Positions 1 through 9,051 are shown, counted from the stretch's first letter. The stretch: 34,628 bases of DNA from Nostoc sp. FACHB-973 (GCF_014698115.1 NZ_JACJSJ010000089.1:1-34628), one strand, 5' to 3'. Numbers and translations are program-made. The notes: generated from the sequence alone by a model not told the origin.

Positions 1-116
1 TCAGCCTACTCATTTTTTAGCATTTGAGTCTCATCCAAACCCGGTTTCTACTTTTATTTTCTGACCAAAGAGACTGAATACTCGCACCCTTGTAAAAAAC
101 CTACACCTGTCAGCAG

Positions 117-240
117 CCCCTCCCCGCCTGCGGGGAGGGGAGCGTTTGCTTTACTCAAATGCGGGGTGGGGTTCTTTCTTTTTGATTTATGCAAGAGGTC
201 TATTATATCGAAAGGTGTAGGGGCACTGCCGTGCCCCTAC
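117..240. repeat. Intergenic hairpin repeats in gene-free left end
   Basis: The first 553 bases hold no convincing gene. Two strong inverted repeats are visible: a GC-rich palindrome at 117-140 (CCCCTCCCC/GGGGAGGGG arms) and a hairpin at 217-240 with arms GTAGGGGCAC/GTGCCCCTAC. The second belongs to a GTAGGGGN-type hairpin family that recurs at 16373, 16479, 22142 and 32927. Such hairpins are common dispersed repeats in cyanobacterial intergenic DNA. Function is unknown. Confidence 0.6.
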
Positions 241-553
241 AGGTATAAGCTGTCGCGCCTACAAGTTGCATTATCATCTTTTAGGTAAAACCTGCAAACC
301 TCTCCTCTGCCCCTCTGCCCCTCTGCTGCCTCAAAGTGCAAATTAAAAGCACAACAGCTTACCTCACTTTCTAATGCCCTCTGCAAGAACTGCCCAAACA
401 AGGACATCTCACTTTTTCGGATCGCCTGTTTACGAATTGGTTCTTATTTGTTGCATTTTTATTGACTTATAAGTTTTCATAATGATATTAAAAAAAGAAG
501 AACGAGTTGTTGAAAAAAGTAATGTGTATTCAATTTTTTGAATAAAAAAGATT

Positions 554-1546
554 ATGCAGAACACAATTTTAACGGCAGCATTTTTCCTGTTTTCATTCAT
601 GTTTACACTCAAGGCAAGTGCTGCTGATTTTGAGCAGATTTATGTGTTTGGTGACAGTTTTTCTGATGATGGTAATTTTTACGATATTACAAAAGATGAA
701 TTGGCTGTAGGTATTCCTCCTTACCCTTACAAAGATGGACGCTTTTCTAATGGGCTAGTGTGGGTGGAATATCTTGCACAAGATATGGGCTTAAACCCGT
801 CTCTGGGCACTAACTTTGCTGTTGGTGGTGCTAAGTCTGGGTTGTATAACATTAATATACCTCCTGTACATGGTTTATATTTAACGGGAGTCTTGTCTCA
901 AATTAATAAGTTTACAGCAGTCAATAAGTCTGTTAACCCACATGCACTTTATATCGTGTGGGGCGGTACGAATGATTTTCTTGATTCTAAAAGTCCTGGA
1001 AATCCCAGTGAGTCAGTTACAAATATATCAATAGCAGTGCGTTCTCTTGCCACTGTTGGAGCTAAAAATATCCTAGTGGCTAATTTATTCAATTTGGGGA
1101 ACTTACCGGGTACAAGAAATAGTCCAACTTCCAAACAACTCAACGATTTGGTCGCTGAATATAATGTCGAGTTAATTAAAAGCATCAATTCTTTAAGCCA
1201 AGAACTAAATCATGTAAATATCATTTTTTTAGATGTTAATTTGTTATTTCAACAGATTTTAGCTAATCCTGGGCAATATGGTTTTACAAATGCGATGGAT
1301 TCTTGCTTAGGAAACTCAGTTTTAATCACCATACCTGCTTCTTATCCATCATTGGACTGTAAGACCAACCCAAACAATTTTTTGTTTTGGGACAGCATCC
1401 ATCCTACAACTGCTGGTCATAAGGTCATAGCGGAATATGCAGCTTCAGTATTAAAAACTCAACCTATCTTGAAGTCTTTTAAAAAGCAAGAATTCAGGAG
1501 TAAGAATGGGCTGCGCCCCGCTGCACTAACAGAATTCAGAATGTAG
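554..1546 (+). CDS. Secreted SGNH/GDSL-family esterase/lipase, altered C-terminus
   Basis: 330 aa. It is probably an exported hydrolase acting on ester bonds of lipids or other acyl substrates. An N-terminal signal peptide (residues 1-23, hydrophobic, ending KASA-AD) is followed by the GDSL block I (FGDSFSD, nucleophile Ser), block III (WGGTND) and block V (WDSIHPT, catalytic Asp and His). All catalytic blocks are intact. It is a paralogue of the esterase at 15208-16200, sharing the signal-peptide style and nearly every motif. That paralogue ends in a PEP-CTERM sorting tail; here the homology stops after the residues ASVLK and the last 20 or so residues are encoded by a dispersed repeat (1489-1535), so the anchor appears lost. 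The start is chosen because the signal peptide begins there; the ribosome-binding site is weak. Confidence 0.85.
   Translation: MQNTILTAAFFLFSFMFTLKASAADFEQIYVFGDSFSDDGNFYDITKDELAVGIPPYPYKDGRFSNGLVWVEYLAQDMGLNPSLGTNFAVGGAKSGLYNINIPPVHGLYLTGVLSQINKFTAVNKSVNPHALYIVWGGTNDFLDSKSPGNPSESVTNISIAVRSLATVGAKNILVANLFNLGNLPGTRNSPTSKQLNDLVAEYNVELIKSINSLSQELNHVNIIFLDVNLLFQQILANPGQYGFTNAMDSCLGNSVLITIPASYPSLDCKTNPNNFLFWDSIHPTTAGHKVIAEYAASVLKTQPILKSFKKQEFRSKNGLRPAALTEFRM
1489..1535 (+). repeat. 47-bp dispersed repeat forming the 3' end of the GDSL gene
   Basis: This stretch matches 4481-4527 at 44 of 47 positions (shared core GGGCT-CGCCCCGCTGC). In the other place it lies in intergenic DNA as part of a longer repeat. 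Here it lies within the coding frame and supplies residues near EFRSKNGLRPAALTEFRM. Confidence 0.75.
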
Positions 1547-1595
1547 GTTGGGTTGAACGAAAGATATTCTAAAAATATTGTGAGGAAGAATTTAC

Positions 1596-2102
1596 ATGAA
1601 ATTTCACTCAATTTCTTTAAGTATTGGTTTAAGCGTTCTTAGTAACTTATTTTCAGCCAGTTTGCCTTCACAGTTTGGGTTCAATTCTCCACGAGTTCTT
1701 GCTCAAACAGCTGACTGCCCTCTACCTGCTGATGTAGCTGTTACTTTCCTTAACTCTAAATGTAAAGAAGTCATACTAACTTACCCACAGACTTTTTATC
1801 GCTACTATAGTGACGATACTCAAAAGATAGGTAGATTTGTGACAACTGACAAATATGAAACAAATTTACAAGCAATCAGAAATCTAGCTCTTAATCAAGT
1901 ATGGGGTAATAAAGCTACTCTTATAGAAAGAGTAACTTTGCCAGCAGGAACCACTGTTTATCTAGGTAAAGCTGCTCCTCAAAACCCTCCAAGCTGCTAT
2001 CCTGGGGGTGGTCAACAGACATGGTTTGATTTTTTAAAAGTTCCAGATAGCAAGTGGTCTGTAGGACGAAAGCTCTACATAGAAGATTTCAGTTGTCCGT
2101 AA
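1596..2102 (+). CDS. Small secreted hypothetical protein with four cysteines
   Basis: 168 aa; family not recognised. A signal peptide is likely: a hydrophobic stretch at about residues 8-35 ending in VLAQTA, followed by a mature chain starting near CPLP. The mature part has four cysteines (41, 56, 134, 167), which could form two disulfides in the periplasm or outside the cell. There is no membrane segment after the signal. It lies 49 bp downstream of the GDSL esterase on the same strand, so co-transcription is possible. The start has an AGGAAG-type ribosome-binding site (gtgaggaagaatttacatg). Function unknown. Confidence 0.7.
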   Translation: MKFHSISLSIGLSVLSNLFSASLPSQFGFNSPRVLAQTADCPLPADVAVTFLNSKCKEVILTYPQTFYRYYSDDTQKIGRFVTTDKYETNLQAIRNLALNQVWGNKATLIERVTLPAGTTVYLGKAAPQNPPSCYPGGGQQTWFDFLKVPDSKWSVGRKLYIEDFSCP

Positions 2103-2139
2103 AATTTTCTTTGATTTCTTCTTTGTTATCGCTTCCCAT

Positions 2140-4008
2140 GTTTCAATTCCTAAGAGGTTGTTTGAAAAGTCCTCTTCTCGGTAACAAAACGTTTTAGATC
2201 CCCCTAAATCCCCCTTAAAAAGGGGGACTTTAATTCCGGTTCCCCCCCTTTTTAAGGGGGGTTAGGGGGGATCAACAGGTGCCTAAAATCACAGCTAACT
2301 ACTTTTCAAACAACCTCTAATAGGGAGTAAATGAAATTTCAATCTCAAGATTTTGTGAGGTGGTGTCAAGACCGCGTTTCAATCCCTAATAGGGAGTAAA
2401 TGAAATTTCAATTAAATCTCTGAAAGAAAACAGTGTAGCCAACTCTCGTTTCAATCCCTAATAGGGAGTAAATGAAATTTCAATAACACGGAAAAAGGAT
2501 CGCTATCTGCGGTGATTACGTTTCAATCCCTAATAGGGAGTAAATGAAATTTCAATTCCCATTTTTTCAAGGCACTCAGGGCGGGAATGCTGTTTCAATC
2601 CCTAATAGGGAGTAAATGAAATTTCAATAGATGGCAGTGTTTGAATTGGAGTATAAAAACTATGGTTTCAATCCCTAATAGGGAGTAAATGAAATTTCAA
2701 TAATTGATACTGCCCAAGCCACCGTTGAAGCTCTTGTTTCAATCCCTAATAGGGAGTAAATGAAATTTCAATCTAAATAATATAGAGTACTGCGGATCTG
2801 ATTTTGAGTTTCAATCCCTAATAGGGAGTAAATGAAATTTCAATGAAAAACGGCAACGATTAATCCTTTGAGAACAAACGGTTTCAATCCCTAATAGGGA
2901 GTAAATGAAATTTCAATTGCTAGGAAAGACTAGTAACTTATCAATTTTCACGTTTCAATCCCTAATAGGGAGTAAATGAAATTTCAATCATATAAAGCTA
3001 TTCATAATCATGTACCCGAATGGGATGAAGTTTCAATCCCTAATAGGGAGTAAATGAAATTTCAATCGGAAAAAATAAACCGCTTCGCAATTCAATCTTG
3101 ACGTTTCAATCCCTAATAGGGAGTAAATGAAATTTCAATTTTCCCTGGTTCTGTGTTTGATGCTAGTGATATAAATGTTTCAATCCCTAATAGGGAGTAA
3201 ATGAAATTTCAATAATCCATTCAAGACAGAATGGAGTCTAACTATAACGTTTCAATCCCTAATAGGGAGTAAATGAAATTTCAATTTCTGTGGTTTCTTG
3301 GGCTGTTTTGTATAAAACCGTTTCAATCCCTAATAGGGAGTAAATGAAATTTCAATTTAACATTGCGTATCACTGAGGCAGAATGGGAAGTTTCAATCCC
3401 TAATAGGGAGTAAATGAAATTTCAATCAATGCACAACCGCTGATGTCATCAAAGATTTTATTGCCAGTTTCAATCCCTAATAGGGAGTAAATGAAATTTC
3501 AATAATAAAAAGCAGTATGTGGAAGCGAATGTATCTGTTTCAATCCCTAATAGGGAGTAAATGAAATTTCAATCACTTCACCATCGAACGGGAAGCACTG
3601 CACATCAACACGTTCGTTTCAATCCCTAATAGGGAGTAAATGAAATTTCAATAGCTGATTGCAAACATCCTGCCATACTTGCAGTAGTTTCAATCCCTAA
3701 TAGGGAGTAAATGAAATTTCAATTTCAGCTTATCTAAGGCTATCTCAGCATCGATTATGTTTCAATCCCTAATAGGGAGTAAATGAAATTTCAATGCCGT
3801 CTTGCAGCGTTACCTACTCCAGATTGTGCGTTTCAATCCCTAATAGGGAGTAAATGAAATTTCAATACAGTTTCACCCCATGCCATCACCCGAAATCCAA
3901 GTTTCAATCCCTAATAGGGAGTAAATGAAATTTCAATGTACAAGCAGTTCAGGGACATTGCTAGTGTCGTTGTTTCAATCCCTAATAGGGAGTAAATGAA
4001 ATTTCAAT
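2140..4008 (-). CRISPR. CRISPR array, 24 repeats of 37 bp and 23 spacers
   Basis: A 37-bp repeat starts GTTTCAATCCCTAATAGGGA and ends ATGAAATTTCAAT. Complete repeats start at 2376, 2448, 2520, 2592, 2665, 2736, 2808, 2881, 2952, 3030, 3103, 3177, 3249, 3320, 3390, 3467, 3537, 3616, 3687, 3759, 3830, 3901 and 3972. A further repeat at the left end is split by a MITE (2140-2153 and 2321-2343) and carries one C-to-T change. Spacers are 32-42 bp. Read on the minus strand the repeat ends in ATTGAAAC, the usual 8-nt crRNA 5' handle of type I and III systems. Transcription from the right toward the left is therefore likely, with the leader right of 4008 and the old, degenerate repeat at the left. 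No cas gene is present in the window. The subtype (I-D or III-like by repeat style) is not provable here. Confidence 0.97.
2154..2317. mobile_element. 164-bp MITE inserted in the terminal CRISPR repeat
   Basis: The ends are perfect 17-bp inverted repeats, GAGGTTGTTTGAAAAGT (2154-2170) and its complement (2301-2317), flanked by a 3-bp direct repeat TAA (2151-2153, 2318-2320). Removing the element and one TAA restores a 37-bp CRISPR repeat with a single mismatch. The interior holds a second near-palindrome (2197-2272: GATCCCCCTAAATC... and its complement). There is no coding capacity, so it depends on a transposase elsewhere. TNA-type target duplications fit the IS1031-like branch of IS5, but that is inference. 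Confidence 0.88.
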
Positions 4009-4253
4009 CGCGGTAGCCGCAAACACAGTCTGTATTTGGTTTTCAAGGTTCTGTAGCGCGGATGGTCTAATCATAACATGAAAAATTGAGATTAGGAATT
4101 AATAAAATAGCCAAAACCCAGTCTGTGTAAGGTGCGCGGGTACTTTCACAACTATTTATCGCAAAACTCTTGCTACAGCCTACTTTGAAGCTTGTTTCCC
4201 CAAATCTTATTTTTAACACCTACCCATCCGCGCATTTGGCAAAGAAAATAGAC
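4009..4253. other. Probable CRISPR leader side, gene-free
   Basis: No open frame of note. By the minus-strand orientation of the repeats, the leader and array promoter should lie here. The sequence is AT-rich with scattered GC-rich patches (GCGCGGATGG at 4057 and the complement CCATCCGCGC near 4225). This is assigned only by position relative to the array. Confidence 0.4.
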
Positions 4254-4397
4254 AGGACTAGCCTTTTCAAGGTGGTGAAATTTGGAACGAAGATTGGTTA
4301 TTTCAATCTTCAAAAAGCCCAAAATGTGAGCGGATGATTCAAGATGCTAGCACCAAAACAACGTATGTTCGTTGGTCACCTTGAAAAAGCTAGTCCT
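4254..4397. mobile_element. 144-bp inverted-repeat element (MITE-like)
   Basis: The left end AGGACTAGCCTTTTCAAGGT (4254-4273) and right end 4378-4397 are inverted repeats matching at 19 of 20 positions. Immediate flanks are AATAGAC and AATAGAG, consistent with a target duplication of about 6-7 bp. The interior encodes no protein of useful length. The ends differ from those of the MITEs at 2154 and 9334, so it is a separate family. It is probably a deletion derivative of an insertion sequence. Confidence 0.65.
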
Positions 4398-4467
4398 AAT
4401 AGAGTCGTAGCGCACTGGTTCACCACTCATAAATTCTACTTTACCAAAATAGCAGGCGCACAAAAAA

Positions 4468-4594
4468 TACAGCAGAATTGAGAATTCAGGAGTCAGAATG
4501 GGCTACGCCCCGCTGCGCTAACAGAATGAGAATAGGCTTTCGGCCTAGCTTTGAGATTTAGATGGTGTACTTCACGCTTCTTGAAATCTGCTGT
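4468..4594 (+). repeat. Dispersed ~100-127-bp repeat, copy A
   Basis: Shares the order TACAGCAGAATT, AGAATTCAGGAGTCAGAA, a CTTT...CCT block, TGTACTTCAC and CTTGAAAT.TGCTG with copies at 7500-7598 and 23866-23970. This copy carries an extra GGGCTACGCCCCGCTGC block, which is also found inside the GDSL gene at 1489-1535. The ends are weakly inverted (CAGC...GCTG). Confidence 0.65.
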
Positions 4595-4773
4595 GAAACC
4601 GAATATTGTCAGCGTCAGGTTTAATTAGTTTGTACAAGCGCGATCGCAGTTTTGCATATGATGGCAAACTTGATTTTAACTTGATGGTGTCGGATTGATT
4701 ATTGTATGGGGGCGATCGCTTTTCTAATTTGAGTGATATCATATCAAGTTAAATAGCCTTAGTAATATAACTA

Positions 4774-4804
4774 ACCCTACCCTTTCTCAGGGGTGGGGTT
4801 TTTT
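4774..4804 (+). terminator. Hairpin with T-run, possible terminator
   Basis: Arms CCCTACCC and GGGGTGGGG (one G-T pair) enclose a short loop and are followed by TTTTTT. There is no obvious + strand gene just upstream, so it may end a small or spurious transcript, or simply be a repeat. The rest of 4595-5128 shows only HIP1 sites (near 4640 and 4711) and no credible gene. Confidence 0.4.
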
Positions 4805-5128
4805 ACGTCTGTAGGGAGTTTCTAAAATTTAAAGTGATGCAAACACAACTTTGAGAGTATTGGCATTAGCTTATAGGAGAAATGCAGGTAAAATTGCCTA
4901 AATTGTCCAGAAAAACTTGATTTAGAAATTGCAAAAGCTGCTTTACCTAACTGAAAATTGTAATTTGCATAATTCTGGAAACTAGTATGGTTTGTTACCA
5001 TAGATGTCTGAATGCAGAGTTTGATAAAGTTAATTATCTTTTTGAGTTTACTGAAAAATAAGTAAATATTAGTACTTATCATACTGAATATCGATTATAA
5101 AACGAATTGACGATTGTGAAACTGGAAA

Positions 5129-6223
5129 ATGAAACGTTCAAATCGCCTTGCTTGGATGGGAGCGATCGCACTTGCAGCGATCGTTTTACTGAGTTTGATC
5201 GCAGCGCCTAATAATACTAAAGTTAATGTTGGCTCTACTTATAACCGCGCCCCTGATGGCTATGGTGCTTGGTACGCTTTCATGCAAGAGCAAGGAATTT
5301 CTATCAAACGCTGGCAAAAGCCTTTTAGTGAAATTCAGCCAGAGAACAGCCCAGTTACTTTTCTTGTGGTTAGCAGCTATCCCAGAGATACAACCCTCGA
5401 TAGTCAAGAACGTGAATGGGTAGAAAAAGGAAATACTTTGGTAATTTTAGGTGCTGGGGCGCGAGTTACAGAAGCAAACTTTAGCACTCTGCAAAAATCC
5501 TCCCAAGGCGATATTAAAATTGAGACGCGCAGACGAAATAAAAAAGTTAACCAAAAGCAAATTGATTTAGGCGATCGCTTTGGTGCTATCGTCTGGCAAG
5601 AAAAATACAAGCAAGGCAACGTAATTTTTTCTACTACTCCTTATTTAGCCGCCAATGCCTACCAAGATAATTTCAGTAATTTTAGGTATTTAGCCGATTT
5701 GGTCAAGAAAAACGGTAACACAGTATTTGTCGATGAATACATTCACGGCTATAAAGATACCGATGTCAGGCAGAAAGAAAACGAAGGAAATTTATCTAGT
5801 TTTTTTGCTAAAACTCCTTTATTTCCAATATTTATCCAAGTAGGTATTTTACTATTGGCGCTGATTTGGGCGCAGAATCGCCGTTTTGGCAAACCAGTAA
5901 CTTTAGATACACCAGTCGCAGATAACAGCGAGGCATACATCCAAGCCTTAGCCTTAGTCTTGCAGAAAGCTGATACTGCCGACTTTGTAATTGAGATGGT
6001 GGGTAAACAAGAACAATTGCAACTGCAAAAAGCCTTAGGATTAGGGCAAATACCGCTAGAACACCAAGCCTTGCTTAGTGTCTGGGTAGAAAAAACAGGT
6101 GCAAGTGCCGCAGAACTAGATGCAGTTTTAAAGCTACAATCACGCAAACAGCCCATGAGTGAACAAGAGCTGTTAAGCTGGTTGGGAAAATGGCGAACCA
6201 TTAGATTAATTCGTAATTCGTAA
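5129..6223 (+). CDS. DUF4350 domain membrane protein
   Basis: 364 aa. It has an N-terminal membrane segment (about residues 9-26), a soluble extracytoplasmic-type domain with the DUF4350 signature (GYGAWYAFMQEQGISIKRWQ and a following conserved SYPRDT region), a second membrane segment (about 235-250, QVGILLLALIWAQ) and a cytoplasmic tail. Proteins of this family usually sit beside a MoxR ATPase and DUF58/DUF4129 proteins, as seen here with the MoxR gene 68 bp downstream. That context suggests a membrane complex remodelled by the ATPase; the biochemical role is unknown. The last four codons and the stop lie inside a heptamer repeat (6207-6234). Confidence 0.85.
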   Translation: MKRSNRLAWMGAIALAAIVLLSLIAAPNNTKVNVGSTYNRAPDGYGAWYAFMQEQGISIKRWQKPFSEIQPENSPVTFLVVSSYPRDTTLDSQEREWVEKGNTLVILGAGARVTEANFSTLQKSSQGDIKIETRRRNKKVNQKQIDLGDRFGAIVWQEKYKQGNVIFSTTPYLAANAYQDNFSNFRYLADLVKKNGNTVFVDEYIHGYKDTDVRQKENEGNLSSFFAKTPLFPIFIQVGILLLALIWAQNRRFGKPVTLDTPVADNSEAYIQALALVLQKADTADFVIEMVGKQEQLQLQKALGLGQIPLEHQALLSVWVEKTGASAAELDAVLKLQSRKQPMSEQELLSWLGKWRTIRLIRNS

Positions 6224-6234
6224 TTCGTAATTCG
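6207..6234. repeat. Short tandem heptamer repeat TAATTCG x4
   Basis: Four consecutive TAATTCG units. They cover the end of the DUF4350 gene and supply its stop codon (TAA, 6221-6223). Heptamer STRRs like this are characteristic of Nostocales genomes. Confidence 0.9.
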
Positions 6235-6291
6235 TAATTAATAGGAATTGAGAAATGGCAAACGACAAACGACAAATGAAAAATTAATATT

Positions 6292-7242
6292 ATGAACGAA
6301 ATTCATTCTATTTTAATTCGCCTTGGTGAAAGTCTTAAGCAAGTAATTGTCGGGCAATCCAGCCTCATACAACAACTTTTAGTAGCGCTGTTAGCTGGTG
6401 GACACATAATTTTAGAAGGAGTGCCGGGTACTGGTAAAACCCTCTTAGTAAAAGTATTAGCACAGTTAATTCAAGGGGAATTTCGCCGAATTCAATTAAC
6501 ACCAGATGTCTTACCGTCAGATATTACTGGTACAAATATTTTTGACTTGAATAGCCGGAATTTCACTTTAAAAAAAGGGCCAATATTTACCGAAGTACTC
6601 CTAGCAGATGAAATTAACCGTACTCCCCCTAAAACACAAGCGGCGCTGCTAGAAGCAATGGAAGAAATGCAGGTAACGCTAGATGGTGAAAGTTTACCCT
6701 TGCCGGATTTATTTTGGGTAATTGCAACCCAAAATCCCCTAGAATTTGAGGGAACTTATCCTTTACCAGAAGCGCAGTTAGACAGGTTTTTATTTAAACT
6801 GGTGGTAGATTATCCCGATCAAGCTGCTGAAAAGCAAATGTTACTCAATCGTCAGGCGGGTTTTGCAGCAAGGCGCTTGGATATTAGCCGTTTGAAACCA
6901 GTAGCCACAGTAGCCGATATTTTGCAAGCACGGCAAGCAGTCAAAGAAGTTAAAGTGTCAGAAGCGATCGTTGATTATTTATTAGCGTTGGTGAGAACAT
7001 CGCGTCAATATCCTGATTTAACTTTGGGTGCATCGCCCCGCGCCGCTGGTGCTTGGTTGCAGACATCTCAAGCCCTAGCGTGGTTAACAGGAAGGGATTT
7101 TGTGACACCAGATGATGTCAAAGCAGTTGCATCGCCGTTGCTACGTCATCGACTGATTTTGAAACCAGAAGCCATGCTGGATGGTTTACAAATTGACGCG
7201 GTAATTGCGTCGGTAATTAATCAAGTCCCGGTTCCAAGGTGA
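6292..7242 (+). CDS. MoxR-family AAA+ ATPase
   Basis: 316 aa, full length for the family. Walker A GVPGTGKT at residues 43-50 and Walker B VLLADE at 102-107 are followed by sensor 1 (IATQNP) and an arginine-finger-like region (LPEAQLDRF). The C-terminal lid domain includes the family-typical GASPRAA. MoxR proteins act as chaperone-like ATPases that mature or activate partner complexes, often with DUF58 and VWA proteins. Here the partner is probably the DUF4350 protein just upstream. No DUF58 gene follows; the next 470 bp are gene-free. Function beyond ATPase is inferred from the family. Confidence 0.93.
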   Translation: MNEIHSILIRLGESLKQVIVGQSSLIQQLLVALLAGGHIILEGVPGTGKTLLVKVLAQLIQGEFRRIQLTPDVLPSDITGTNIFDLNSRNFTLKKGPIFTEVLLADEINRTPPKTQAALLEAMEEMQVTLDGESLPLPDLFWVIATQNPLEFEGTYPLPEAQLDRFLFKLVVDYPDQAAEKQMLLNRQAGFAARRLDISRLKPVATVADILQARQAVKEVKVSEAIVDYLLALVRTSRQYPDLTLGASPRAAGAWLQTSQALAWLTGRDFVTPDDVKAVASPLLRHRLILKPEAMLDGLQIDAVIASVINQVPVPR

Positions 7243-7710
7243 TCCGATTTTGGATTGGGAATTTTCTTTCAGTAAACTTCCAGCGATCGCCAAAATCATT
7301 GCCCAGACGAAAATTAAATCAGCACATCGTGAATTTCTTGCTTTTTGAGCCAGGTTAGTAGAAAATGGCGATGTGTTGCAAAAATCAAGCAAAAGTCTGG
7401 TAAAAGTGCCGTTGGCAGATTATTTACTAGCCAGAGTTACCCCATTGATAAACACCAAGCAAGCATTCAAAACGATTAGTTAAAACCCAGACTGGTATTT
7501 ACAGCAGAATTCAGAACTCAGGAGTCAGAAATAAAACAGGCTTTATACCTGACTACCAGACGAATCGTTGTGTACTTCACCAACTTGAAATTCGCTGTTA
7601 GTCATTTGATACAGATGTTAGCGTCGTCAAACCTCTGTCAACAGCTTGTGCATATATTATCTAGATGCAAAAGCGATCGCATAACTACTCTAAATTAGGG
7701 AATCATTTCC
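7243..7710. other. Gene-free stretch with a repeat; possible gene debris
   Basis: No intact gene. A + strand frame near 7406-7482 reads VPLADYLLARVTPLINTKQA, which looks protein-like but has no start and is interrupted upstream, so it may be decayed coding sequence. The dispersed repeat described separately occupies 7500-7598. A HIP1 site lies at 7674-7681. Confidence 0.4.
7500..7598 (+). repeat. Dispersed ~100-bp repeat, copy B
   Basis: Same block order as 4468-4594: TACAGCAGAATTCAGAA, CTCAGGAGTCAGAA, CAGGCTTTATACCTGAC, TGTACTTCAC, CTTGAAATTCGCTG. It lacks the GGGCTACGCCCC insert of copy A. Confidence 0.65.
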
Positions 7711-9051
7711 ATGAAATCTAAAATTGACACTTTTGTTCGCACAAACACCAGAAAAGTTCAAAAGTGGAGACAAAATTTTCAGCAGAGAAAAAAATCCTTA
7801 AAATTTTTCCGTCAAACAATCATCATGTTGTGCGTTGGCATAATTCTTGCCATGACTATGGTAAAAACTCCAGCAATGGATGTCACCCTAGTCAGAAAAA
7901 ACGTTGTTGATCTAACTCCACAAGAAAAAGCAGACTTTGTTAACGCCATCAAAACATTAAAAAGAACAATCCCTAAAGGCAGCAACATCAGTCTTTATGA
8001 CCAAATTGTGGCCATACATGTGGGAGCGATGGGATTTTCATCAATGCACATGGGTGGCATGAATGCAAATTATTCCAATACAATCCTACATCCCACTGGG
8101 CCAGCAGCCGGAACAGATGCGGCTCACGCAAATGCAGGCTTTCTGCCTTGGCATCGTGAATATTTAAGAAGATTTGAAAAAGCTTTACAGTCAGTTAACC
8201 CCAAGATAACTATTCCATATTGGGATTGGAAAGATCCTAGAGCGATCGATATTATCTTTAAACCAGACTTTTTAGGAGCAAATGGCACAGGAACAACAAT
8301 CAACGTTCCAGGTGCAGGTAGTTATTTGGGTGGTTCTGTTCAGTTTGGTAATTTTTCTTTAGCTGATGGCTGGGTTCTGAACAACAACTTACATATTGAC
8401 CAAATAACAAATCAAACTCTGGGAACCTCACTCATTCGCTTTCTCAAAATACCTCCTGCCAATAACTACCCCCTACCCCAAACAGAAATCAATAATTTGC
8501 TCAATATCAATGACTATCTTCAATTTCGCGCTGCCATAGAAGGAGATATTAGCGTAGATCAAAATGGCAATGAAACTCCTGGAGTATTCACTCATAACTA
8601 TCTTCATGGATTGGTCGGCGGGGTTCTTGTCGATTTAACTCAGTTTCCGCCCCCTTTGCTGCAAAGATTAGGCACCATGAGCAACGTTCCTGGTTCTCCC
8701 AATGATCCAATTTTTTGGCTGCATCATGCCAACGTTGATCGCCTTTGGGCGCAATGGCAAGAAAACCATCGCCGAAAAAAGGCTTCTTATCCAAAAGCTA
8801 ATCAGCCTTACGGACACAATCTCAATGATCCCATGTGGCCTTGGGACGGGGGACAGTCCACACCAGGAAAAATAGGCCCTGGGGATATACGATCTCTGCT
8901 ACCAAATTTTGCACGCAATGATATTGTTACGCCCAAAGACACTCTCAATCTCAGAAACTACGGTTACACCTACGACACTCTTAAACACGTCCCAGAAGTG
9001 CCAATATGGTCATTAGACTGGGTTCACTGGTTAATCGAGAATAAATTCTGA
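7711..9051 (+). CDS. Membrane-anchored tyrosinase (type 3 copper) family protein
   Basis: 446 aa. This is a copper monooxygenase/oxidase that would act on phenols or catechols. The N-terminal ~33 basic residues are followed by one hydrophobic helix (residues 34-52), suggesting export or anchoring with the domain outside the cytoplasm. CuA ligands are His103 (YDQIVAIHVG), His139 and His148 (WHREYLRRFE; the 9-residue spacing is typical). CuB ligands are His295 and His299 (THNYLHGLVGG) and a His in FWLHHANVDRLW (338/339). All six expected histidines are present, so the enzyme should be active. The central region between CuA and CuB is somewhat longer than in Streptomyces enzymes. It is a single gene, without an obvious caddie protein next to it. 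Diphenol oxidase versus true tyrosinase activity cannot be decided from sequence. Confidence 0.9.
   Translation: MKSKIDTFVRTNTRKVQKWRQNFQQRKKSLKFFRQTIIMLCVGIILAMTMVKTPAMDVTLVRKNVVDLTPQEKADFVNAIKTLKRTIPKGSNISLYDQIVAIHVGAMGFSSMHMGGMNANYSNTILHPTGPAAGTDAAHANAGFLPWHREYLRRFEKALQSVNPKITIPYWDWKDPRAIDIIFKPDFLGANGTGTTINVPGAGSYLGGSVQFGNFSLADGWVLNNNLHIDQITNQTLGTSLIRFLKIPPANNYPLPQTEINNLLNINDYLQFRAAIEGDISVDQNGNETPGVFTHNYLHGLVGGVLVDLTQFPPPLLQRLGTMSNVPGSPNDPIFWLHHANVDRLWAQWQENHRRKKASYPKANQPYGHNLNDPMWPWDGGQSTPGKIGPGDIRSLLPNFARNDIVTPKDTLNLRNYGYTYDTLKHVPEVPIWSLDWVHWLIENKF

Noticed and set aside
4822..5082. 86-aa minus-strand open frame before the DUF4350 gene
   Set aside because: Low-complexity, AT-driven translation with no family character, and it lies in the upstream region of a real plus-strand gene.
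7186..7392. 68-aa minus-strand frame at the MoxR 3' end
   Set aside because: It overlaps the MoxR coding end in antisense and has no recognisable domain, although a hydrophobic stretch is present; not strong enough to call.
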